Below are positions 1 through 6,148 of a stretch of DNA of 7,742 nucleotides, one piece after another. Position numbers and translations under genes: made by a program. The notes beneath the pieces are model-generated. The model did not search any database and was not told where the DNA came from. It saw only the letters and a program-made list of their open reading frames with translations. The first letter of the stretch is position 1, and each line of letters opens with the position of its first letter. This DNA comes from Bacteroidales bacterium (GTDB lineage Bacteria > Bacteroidota > Bacteroidia > Bacteroidales > UBA932), in contig JAKSKC010000065.1 of the NCBI GenBank assembly GCA_024401945.1, positions 1-7,742 of the forward strand, in the 5' to 3' direction.

Positions 1-1008
1 TATAATGTCATTTCATCCTGGGTCAAGTCCCTTCACGGATGGGACGTGCCTGCCGGTTCGATACGTTATATACCCGGCATCGTCAAGGGCATTGGTATGG
101 TCCTGAGCTGTTTCTTCAACAACCCGGCCGGGAGTAATGCCGGGACCAAGGTGATCATCCAGCCTCCGGTCTATCATCCGTTCAGGATACTTCCTCAAAG
201 CAACGGATACCAGGTGGTCTTCAATCCTCTCATCCCCGTCGAGGAGGACGGATGTCTGAAAGGATACAGGATGGACCTGGAAGGGCTTGAGAATATGAGT
301 GGCGGCGCTACAAAGCTGCTGATCCTGTCCAATCCGCACAATCCTGCCGGAATCTGCTGGACGAAGGAGGAACTGACAAAACTCGCCCATATCTGCGCGA
401 GCAGGGGAGTGACGGTCATTTCTGACGAGATACACGCGGAAATGGCGCTGGACGGCAACAGACATATCCCGTTCGCCAGCGTCAGCGCGGAGGCGGCATC
501 CTGCTCGATAACCTTCATGGCCCCGTCCAAGACGTTCAACATCGCCGGGATCGTAAGCTCCTATGCGGTCGTCCTGAACCCGGAACTCAGGGAACGGTTC
601 TTCGGTTATCTGGACTCCAATGAACTCGACGCCCCGTCAATATTCTCGGAAGTCGCAACGATGGCCGCATACCGCGAGGGGGCTGAATGGAGACGGCAGA
701 TGCTTGAATACGTCTCTGCGAACATCGGCTTCACGGAGGTATTCCTCAAAAAGAACATACCGGCCGTCAAGTGTCTCCGCCCGCAAGCTTCATTCCTTAT
801 TTGGCTTGACTGCAGGAGCTTGAATATGAGCCAGAAAGAGCTTTGTACCTTAATTGAAGATAAAGCCGGACTCTACCTTAATGACGGCACGATGTTCGGT
901 CCGCAGGGGGAGGGTTTCTTCCGCCTGAACGTGGGCTGCCCGCGCAGCCTGCTAGCTTCGTCTCTCGAAAGACTGGCGGCCGCAGTGAACGGAATATGTC
1001 ATAAATGA
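1..1008 (+). CDS. patB: PatB/MalY-type PLP-dependent C-S lyase (5'-truncated)
   Basis: Fold-type I aminotransferase-like enzyme of the MalY/PatB group. Known members are cytosolic beta-C-S lyases that split cystathionine or cysteine conjugates into pyruvate, ammonia and a thiol. The reading frame is open from base 1, and 335 residues are visible. By comparison with E. coli MalY (about 390 residues) roughly the first 60-70 residues lie upstream. A GTG at 46 is internal, because the residues before it (WVKSLHGWDVP) already match the family. Visible motifs are the cofactor-stacking Tyr in PPVYHPF (codon 172-174), SNPHNPAG (328-351), the Asp in ISDEIH (424-426) that pairs with the pyridine nitrogen, the Schiff-base Lys in SKTFN (529-531), and the carboxylate-binding Arg in FRLNVGCPR (922-924). 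All catalytic residues are therefore present. The SDEIH and SK(T/S)FN forms favour C-S lyase over a true aminotransferase, but the exact substrate is not shown. A DUF3467 gene follows after 13 bases. Confidence 0.93.
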   Translation, partial: YNVISSWVKSLHGWDVPAGSIRYIPGIVKGIGMVLSCFFNNPAGSNAGTKVIIQPPVYHPFRILPQSNGYQVVFNPLIPVEEDGCLKGYRMDLEGLENMSGGATKLLILSNPHNPAGICWTKEELTKLAHICASRGVTVISDEIHAEMALDGNRHIPFASVSAEAASCSITFMAPSKTFNIAGIVSSYAVVLNPELRERFFGYLDSNELDAPSIFSEVATMAAYREGAEWRRQMLEYVSANIGFTEVFLKKNIPAVKCLRPQASFLIWLDCRSLNMSQKELCTLIEDKAGLYLNDGTMFGPQGEGFFRLNVGCPRSLLASSLERLAAAVNGICHK

Positions 1009-1021
1009 AAAGAAATACCAT

Positions 1022-1330
1022 ATGGAAAACGAAAAGAAAATGAGCCTCGAGCTCAAGCCTGAAACAGCCAGGGGGGAGTACTCCAATCTGGCCATCATCA
1101 CACATTCGCACAGTGAATTCATCATTGATTTCGCGACGATGCTGCCGGGACTTGAGAAGCCGCAGATCCATAACAGGATAGTGATGACCCCGGAACACGC
1201 CAAACGCCTGCTGAACGCTCTTGCGGAGAATGTCAGCAAGTATGAGTCCAATTTCGGACAGATAAGCTTCGGTGAGCAGCAGAGGGGAACTTTCAATCTC
1301 GCCGATCTCCAGCAAGGTACTAAATCATAG
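1022..1330 (+). CDS. DUF3467 domain protein
   Basis: Small soluble protein of 102 residues with no signal peptide or membrane segment. It matches the DUF3467 family, whose biochemical role is unknown to me. Family features are seen in order: a charged N-terminus, then EYSNLAIITHSHSEFIIDF (about residues 20-38), a LPGLEKPQIHNRIVMTPEHAKRLL segment (about 41-64, with the typical R-I-x-M-x-P-E-H-A-K core), then a helix ending in a KYESNFGQI-like motif (about 73-81). The ATG at 1022 gives a charged leader like that of relatives. An in-frame ATG at 1040 is an alternative start that would remove six residues, and no clear Shine-Dalgarno sequence separates the two. It lies 13 bases after the C-S lyase gene and 5 bases before the KdsC-like gene, so it is probably co-transcribed with them. 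The family assignment is firm and the function is open. Confidence 0.88.
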   Translation: MENEKKMSLELKPETARGEYSNLAIITHSHSEFIIDFATMLPGLEKPQIHNRIVMTPEHAKRLLNALAENVSKYESNFGQISFGEQQRGTFNLADLQQGTKS

Positions 1331-1335
1331 AGAAT

Positions 1336-1875
1336 ATGGCCCAGTGGAAAGACATAAAGGTCCTGGCGCTCGACGTTGACGGAGTGATGACCAGGGGCGA
1401 ACTGCTAGCCCTCGAGGACGGTACCCTTCTGAGGACCTACAATTGCAAGGACACCTTCGCCATCAGGATGGCTACGATGAAGGGCCTCCCGGTAGTTGTC
1501 CTTACCGGCGCGAGGGAAGAGGGGATTGCAGTGCGTTTCAGAGCCCTGGGTGTGAAACCCGGGAATATTTTCCTTAACTGCAAGGACAAGTTGAAATACC
1601 TGAAGGAATTCTGCAGGGACAACGGAGTAAGGCTGGAGGATGTCGCCTACATAGGGGACGATTTTCCCGATGCACCGGTCCTGAAGATGGTGGGGAAGGG
1701 AATCGTACCGGCGGATGCATCGCCCGAGGCTGCAAAGGCTGCCGAATATATGACCACCGAGAACGGTGGGGAGGGATGTGTGCGCTGGGTAGTCAAGAAG
1801 ATACTCAAGGAGAAAGGACTCTGGTCCTTCGATCCCGCCCAGTACGAGGAGGTTTTCGGAAATAAGTCGGAATGA
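1336..1875 (+). CDS. kdsC: KdsC-like HAD phosphatase (probable Kdo-8-phosphate phosphatase)
   Basis: C0-type (capless) HAD hydrolase of 179 residues, the usual KdsC length. KdsC removes phosphate from 3-deoxy-D-manno-octulosonate 8-phosphate to give Kdo, the sugar joining lipid A to the rest of LPS. It acts in the cytosol, normally as a tetramer. HAD motif I is LDVDGVMT with nucleophile Asp13 and general acid/base Asp15. Motif II is VVVLTG with Thr57. Motif III is a Lys in CKDKLKYL (83 or 85). Motif IV is YIGDDFPD with Asp108/Asp109 for magnesium. The C-terminal ENGGEGCVRWVV resembles the GGxGxVR tail that reaches a neighbouring subunit's active site in KdsC. One oddity is that the usual N-x-(K/R)-DG after the beta hairpin reads NCKDTF (36-41), with Thr replacing the conserved Gly, so a shifted substrate cannot be excluded. 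The stop overlaps the maf start (ATGA). A kdsC-maf order is familiar from Bacteroidales. Confidence 0.85.
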   Translation: MAQWKDIKVLALDVDGVMTRGELLALEDGTLLRTYNCKDTFAIRMATMKGLPVVVLTGAREEGIAVRFRALGVKPGNIFLNCKDKLKYLKEFCRDNGVRLEDVAYIGDDFPDAPVLKMVGKGIVPADASPEAAKAAEYMTTENGGEGCVRWVVKKILKEKGLWSFDPAQYEEVFGNKSE

Positions 1876-2468
1876 GCAGAATAATACTTGCAAGCGGATC
1901 CCCGCGCCGCAGGGAACTGATGGCCGCTCTTGACATACCTTTCACCGTCGATACGCTCAACTTCTTCGAGGAGGGCCCGATGTCCTTCACCGACCCTGCC
2001 CGTGTCCCTCTCGCTATGGCGGAGGGCAAATCGCAGGGCTTCCACAGGGAACTTGAGGATGATGAGGTGCTGGTGACCGCAGACACAGTCGTTGTCCTGA
2101 GGGACAAGGAAGGGAACGCGTCGGTTATAGGCAAGCCCCACAGCCGCGAGGATGCGGTGGATATGCTCGGAAGGCTCAGCGGGAAGGTTCACGAAGTGAT
2201 CACCGCCGTCGTCATCAGGAACAGGGTGAAGAAAATCAGTTTCACTGACAGCACCCTGGTCACTTTCCGGGACCTGACCGATGAGGAGATTGATTATTAC
2301 ATAGACAGATACCGTCCTTTTGACAAAGCTGGGTCATATGGTGTCCAGGAATGGATAGGATATGTGGGCATAGAAAGGATCGAGGGATCTTTTTACAATG
2401 TAATGGGTTTTCCTGTGCACAGAGTTTACAGGGAAATTGCTAAATTTGTGGATTATGGAACTGAATAA
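1872..2468 (+). CDS. maf: Maf-family nucleoside triphosphate pyrophosphatase
   Basis: Maf/YhdE-like cytosolic house-cleaning enzyme of 198 residues, a full-length family member. Maf proteins hydrolyse non-canonical or surplus nucleotides to the monophosphate and pyrophosphate, and have been linked to control of septum formation. Motifs seen are the N-terminal [11 protein letters not shown] (7-17) phosphate-binding loop, TADTVVV (69-75) with the conserved Asp71, IGKP (86-89), the SGKVHEVIT segment (103-111), and [10 protein letters not shown] (151-160), followed by [16 protein letters not shown]. The DKAGxYGxQ form points to the YhdE branch (dTTP/UTP and modified pyrimidines) rather than the YceF m7GTP branch; this is inference from the motif. 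The ATG at 1872 overlaps the kdsC stop by four bases, which suggests translational coupling. The last 14 bases overlap the start of valS. Base composition becomes more AT-rich towards the 3' end, across the valS start region. Confidence 0.94.
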   Translation: MSRIILASGSPRRRELMAALDIPFTVDTLNFFEEGPMSFTDPARVPLAMAEGKSQGFHRELEDDEVLVTADTVVVLRDKEGNASVIGKPHSREDAVDMLGRLSGKVHEVITAVVIRNRVKKISFTDSTLVTFRDLTDEEIDYYIDRYRPFDKAGSYGVQEWIGYVGIERIEGSFYNVMGFPVHRVYREIAKFVDYGTE

Positions 2469-5091
2469 AATATACAATCCTGCTGAAGTAGAGGATAAGT
2501 GGTATGCCTATTGGCTGAAAAACAAGTACTTCCATTCGGAGCCTGACTCCCGCGAACCATATACCATAGTTATTCCGCCACCGAACGTGACGGGTATTCT
2601 CCATATGGGCCATGTGCTCAACAACACCCTGAATGACGTTCTCATAAGGAAAGCCAGGATGGACGGCAAGAATGCCTGCTGGGTTCCGGGAACGGACCAC
2701 GCCAGTATCGCGACCGAGAGCAAGGTCGTTGCCAGACTGGCCGAGAAAGGCATAAGGAAGGAGGATATAGGCCGTGAGGAATTCCTCAGGCACGCCTGGG
2801 CGTGGAAGGAGGAGCACGGCGGAATCATTCTGGAACAGCTCCGCAAGCTGGGCGCCAGCTGCGATTGGGACAGGACCAGGTTCACTATGGAACCCGAACT
2901 GACCAAGGCCGTCCTCGCCACGTTCGTCCATTTCTACAACAAGGGGATGATCTACCGCGGTGTCCGTATGGTCAACTGGGATCCGGTTGCCCATACCGCC
3001 ATTTCCGATGACGAAGTCATCCACAAGGATACGGAAAGCCACTTCTACCATCTGCGCTATTACGTCGCCGATGAGAACGGCAATCCTACCGACAAGTATC
3101 TTGTCATCGCCACGACCCGTCCTGAGACAATAATGGCCGATGCCGCCATCTGCGTCAATCCTGCAGACGAACGTCATCGCTGGCTGAAGGGAAAGAAGGT
3201 GATCATACCTCTCATCAACAGGACGATCCCTGTCATCGAGGACAGCTATGTCGAGATGGATTTCGGTACGGGATGCCTCAAGGTCACCCCGGCCCATGAT
3301 GCCCACGACTATGAGATAGGACTCAGGCACAACCTTCCAGTCCTCGACATCATCGATGACAACGGCTGTCTCAACGAGAAGGCCCAGATCCTGGTCGGCG
3401 AAGACCGTTTCGAGGCAAGAAAGAAGATCGTCGACCTTCTGAAGGAGGCCGGAAACCTCGAGAAGGTGGAGAACTACACCTCACCTGTCGGATACAGCGA
3501 GAGGACCAATGCGGTCATTGAACCGAAACTGAGCGCACAGTGGTTCCTCAAGATGAGCGATCTGGCCAAGGAGGCCCTTGATGCGGTTGAAAGCGGAAGG
3601 ATCAAGTTCATACCGGACAAATACAGGAATACATACCGTCATTGGATGGAGAACGCCCACGACTGGTGCATCTCCCGCCAGCTCTGGTGGGGACAGCGCA
3701 TTCCTGCCTACTATCTCCCTGATGGAAAGGTTGTTGTGGCGGAAACCGCAAGCCTTGCCCTGGAGGAAGCCAGAAAGATCGATCCTGCCATAACCGAGGC
3801 GGATCTCCGTCAGGATGAGGACGTCCTCGACACCTGGTTCTCAAGCTGGCTCTGGCCGATCAGCGTCTTCGACCCTGAACTTCCGGGTCATCCGGGGCAC
3901 AAGCCTAACAGGGACCTTTCATATTATTATCCTACGAACGACCTTGTCACCGGTCCCGACATCATTTTCTTCTGGGTTGCCAGGATGATCATGGCGGGAG
4001 GTGAATTCATGAAGGATGTTCCGTTCCACAATGTCTATTTCACTGGAATAGTCAGGGACAAGCTCGGCAGGAAGATGAGCAAGACGCTCGGAAACAGTCC
4101 GGACCCGCTCAAGCTTATCAGCCAATACGGCGCCGATGCCGTTCGTCTCGGAATGCTCCTGTGCTCATCCGCCGGAAACGACATCCTCTACGATGAGTCC
4201 ATGATCCAGCAGGGAAGGAATTTCTGCGGAAAGATATGGAACTCCTGGAGACTTGTCAGCGGATGGAATGTCGACGAGAACCTCCGTCAGCCGGCTTCGT
4301 CGGCCCTTGCCATAAAGTGGTTTGACAACCTGCTCTCCAAGACCATCGAGACGGTGGAGGACCACTATTCCAAGTTCCGTATCAGCGATGCCCTGATGGC
4401 CATCTACAAGCTCTTCTGGGATGATTACTGCAGCTGGTATCTCGAACTTGTGAAGCCTGCATACGGCGAGGCCGTCGACAAGGATACATTCGAGGCCACG
4501 GCCAACTTCTTCGAACAGCTTCTCAAGCTCATCCACCCTATCATGCCGTTCATCACCGAAGAGATATGGCAGTCCATGGAGGAGAGGCGTCCGGGAGCTA
4601 CGATAATGTTCGAGTCAAGTACGAGGAAGGCGCCTTATCTGCAGAACTTCCTGGATTCCTTCGAACTTGCGGAGCAGATCGTGAACAACGTGCGCGGTGT
4701 ACGCGCCCAGAAGCAGATATCTCCTAAGGAGGCTCTCAAACTCAACGTCACCGGAGACCTGTCCATCGAACTCTATCCTATGATAAAGAAACTGGGCAAT
4801 ATTTCGGAGATCGTCCCGGGGAAGGCGGACGGTGCCTGCGCTTCATTCATCGTAGGGACTCTTACCTGCAGCATCCCTCTCGAAGGGTTCATCAATTCCG
4901 ATGAGGAAAGGGCGAAACTGCAGGCGGAACTCGAATATCAGAAGAAATTCCTCGAGAGCGTAAGGAAGAAACTCGGGAATGCCGGTTTCGTAGCCCACGC
5001 ACCTGAAGCTGTCATTGCCGTGGAGAGGAAGAAGGAGGCTGATTCCCTTGCCCGCATAGAGGCTATTGAAACATCATTGAAAGCATTATAA
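2455..5091 (+). CDS. valS: Valyl-tRNA synthetase
   Basis: Class Ia aminoacyl-tRNA synthetase of 878 residues, a normal length, that charges tRNA-Val with valine in the cytosol. The N-terminal catalytic Rossmann fold carries [13 protein letters not shown] with the HIGH-type motif HMGH at 50-53. The CP1 editing domain, which clears mischarged threonine, shows TTRPET (220-225) and [19 protein letters not shown] with Asp282 and Asp285. The second half of the active site shows [15 protein letters not shown] (from 403), [10 protein letters not shown] (from 459), FFWVARM, and the signature KMSKT at 540-544. An anticodon-binding helical domain follows, and the protein ends in a coiled-coil arm of about 67 residues (812-878) rich in Glu and Lys, typical of ValS. 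I chose the ATG at 2455, giving [16 protein letters not shown], because it starts where relatives do; a TTG at 2437 would add six unsupported residues. The gene overlaps maf by 14 bases and ends 11 bases before tatA. Confidence 0.97.
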   Translation: MELNKIYNPAEVEDKWYAYWLKNKYFHSEPDSREPYTIVIPPPNVTGILHMGHVLNNTLNDVLIRKARMDGKNACWVPGTDHASIATESKVVARLAEKGIRKEDIGREEFLRHAWAWKEEHGGIILEQLRKLGASCDWDRTRFTMEPELTKAVLATFVHFYNKGMIYRGVRMVNWDPVAHTAISDDEVIHKDTESHFYHLRYYVADENGNPTDKYLVIATTRPETIMADAAICVNPADERHRWLKGKKVIIPLINRTIPVIEDSYVEMDFGTGCLKVTPAHDAHDYEIGLRHNLPVLDIIDDNGCLNEKAQILVGEDRFEARKKIVDLLKEAGNLEKVENYTSPVGYSERTNAVIEPKLSAQWFLKMSDLAKEALDAVESGRIKFIPDKYRNTYRHWMENAHDWCISRQLWWGQRIPAYYLPDGKVVVAETASLALEEARKIDPAITEADLRQDEDVLDTWFSSWLWPISVFDPELPGHPGHKPNRDLSYYYPTNDLVTGPDIIFFWVARMIMAGGEFMKDVPFHNVYFTGIVRDKLGRKMSKTLGNSPDPLKLISQYGADAVRLGMLLCSSAGNDILYDESMIQQGRNFCGKIWNSWRLVSGWNVDENLRQPASSALAIKWFDNLLSKTIETVEDHYSKFRISDALMAIYKLFWDDYCSWYLELVKPAYGEAVDKDTFEATANFFEQLLKLIHPIMPFITEEIWQSMEERRPGATIMFESSTRKAPYLQNFLDSFELAEQIVNNVRGVRAQKQISPKEALKLNVTGDLSIELYPMIKKLGNISEIVPGKADGACASFIVGTLTCSIPLEGFINSDEERAKLQAELEYQKKFLESVRKKLGNAGFVAHAPEAVIAVERKKEADSLARIEAIETSLKAL

Positions 5092-5102
5092 TTCATTATC
5101 TT

Positions 5103-5354
5103 ATGGTATATTTACCCTTAGGTGTAGTCGGACCTTGGCAGGTCGTCATCATTGCCCTTGTCATTCTTCTTCTTTTCGGTGGAAAGAAAATTCCTGAGCT
5201 TATGAAGGGGCTCGGAAAAGGCGTCAAAAGTTTCAAGGAAGGAATCAGCGAGATTGACGATCAGATCAATCAGGCTGAGACCGAACTGAAGAAACCCGTT
5301 TCAAAGTCCAACGGAAAACAGGCCGCTGAGTCTGAGGAGAAAGCGGAGGAGTAG
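5103..5354 (+). CDS. tatA: Sec-independent protein translocase subunit TatA
   Basis: Inner-membrane protein of 83 residues that forms the pore-like oligomer of the twin-arginine pathway, which exports folded proteins. It has a short N-terminal segment with Gly and Pro (GVVGPWQ), one hydrophobic helix at about 13-25, the conserved FGGKKIPEL hinge (25-33), then an amphipathic helix with [12 protein letters not shown] (36-47). It ends in a charged, probably disordered tail rich in Lys and Glu. The FG hinge and PEL element are the hallmarks of TatA/B. The short tail and the lack of extended TatB-like helices favour TatA, and no separate tatB is seen, so this subunit probably fills both roles. The gene starts 11 bases after valS and stops 8 bases before tatC. 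The short spacing to tatC suggests joint expression. Confidence 0.95.
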   Translation: MVYLPLGVVGPWQVVIIALVILLLFGGKKIPELMKGLGKGVKSFKEGISEIDDQINQAETELKKPVSKSNGKQAAESEEKAEE

Positions 5355-5362
5355 GACAGGCT

Positions 5363-6148
5363 ATGGGAGTGGACAAGAGCGGCGCAGGCTCGGAAATGTC
5401 CTTCTGGGATCATCTCGATGAACTCAGAGGGAATATCTTCAGATCCCTGCTGGCCGTCTGCCTGTTCGCCGTACTTGCCTTCTGTTTCAAGCGGGTGCTA
5501 TTCGATTTCATCGTTCTGGCACCAGTTTCCCCCACATTCCCCACATCCAGGATACTGGGTATTGACTTCTGGATGAGTCTTATAAACATCGAAGTCAGCG
5601 CCCAGTTTTTCGTACACCTCAGGGTCGCCGCCGCCGCGGGACTGATTTTCGCCTTCCCGTATGTGATATATGAACTCTGGGCCTTCATCGCGCCGGCGCT
5701 GTACCGTAATGAAAAAGCAGCCGTTTCCAAGGCATTCGCACTTGCCTCCGTGCTGTTCTATGTCGGTATTCTTGTAGGATATTATATCGTATTGCCACTA
5801 TGTCTCAATTTCTTCGCCGATTATCAGGTCAGCGAACAGGTTGCCAATAACATATCCCTCTCTTCCTACATATCACTGTTCATGTCACTTGTTCTCATGA
5901 TAGGAATAGTGTTCGAATTCCCTACAGTGGTCCTGGCCCTCTCCGCAATCGGACTGATATCCAGGTCAACCCTGCGGAAATACCGCCGTCACGCCATAGT
6001 CGGTGTTCTTTGCGTATCCGCCATAATCACTCCTGCTGACCCGCTGTCGATGATAGTGCTGGCCGTCCCCCTGTATCTGTTGTATGAATTCTCCGTTCTC
6101 CTCTGCCGCAGGGATGTGGAAAACGGAAGTGAAGAAGAAAGCGAATGA
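5363..6148 (+). CDS. tatC: Sec-independent protein translocase subunit TatC
   Basis: Polytopic inner-membrane protein of 261 residues that recognises twin-arginine signal peptides and recruits TatA. Family landmarks are the cytoplasmic N-terminal SFWDHLDELR (13-22), where the LxELR part contributes to signal-peptide binding, then AFPYVIYELWAFIAPALYRNE (97-117) with the conserved Pro99 and Glu117 (equivalent to Glu103 in E. coli). These are followed by an FEFP motif and ITPADPLSMIVLAVPLYLLYE near the end. Six hydrophobic segments fit the usual TatC topology. The periplasmic loop after the first helix, with LAPVSPTFPTSRIL and INIEVSAQFF, is of the longer kind seen in Bacteroidota. The tail is acidic (NGSEEESE). 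A purine-rich GGAGGAG at 5345-5351 lies 11 bases before the ATG and may or may not act as a Shine-Dalgarno site. The stop overlaps the next gene's ATG (ATGA), suggesting coupling. Confidence 0.96.
   Translation: MGVDKSGAGSEMSFWDHLDELRGNIFRSLLAVCLFAVLAFCFKRVLFDFIVLAPVSPTFPTSRILGIDFWMSLINIEVSAQFFVHLRVAAAAGLIFAFPYVIYELWAFIAPALYRNEKAAVSKAFALASVLFYVGILVGYYIVLPLCLNFFADYQVSEQVANNISLSSYISLFMSLVLMIGIVFEFPTVVLALSAIGLISRSTLRKYRRHAIVGVLCVSAIITPADPLSMIVLAVPLYLLYEFSVLLCRRDVENGSEEESE

Noticed and set aside
46..48. GTG start for the first gene
   Set aside because: The same frame is open back to base 1, and the residues before the GTG fit the PatB/MalY family, so the true start lies upstream of the window.
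2437..2454. Upstream TTG start for valS
   Set aside because: It would add only MLNLWI ahead of a well-placed ATG and extend the overlap with maf; the residues match nothing at ValS N-termini.
2440..3330. A 296-codon open frame on the minus strand opposite the start of valS
   Set aside because: It lies wholly inside valS, whose protein is recognisable from end to end; its translation resembles no family I know and looks like an antisense shadow of the codon bias.
5092..5102. Terminator or promoter between valS and tatA
   Set aside because: Only 11 AT-rich bases with no hairpin and no TAnnTTTG box.
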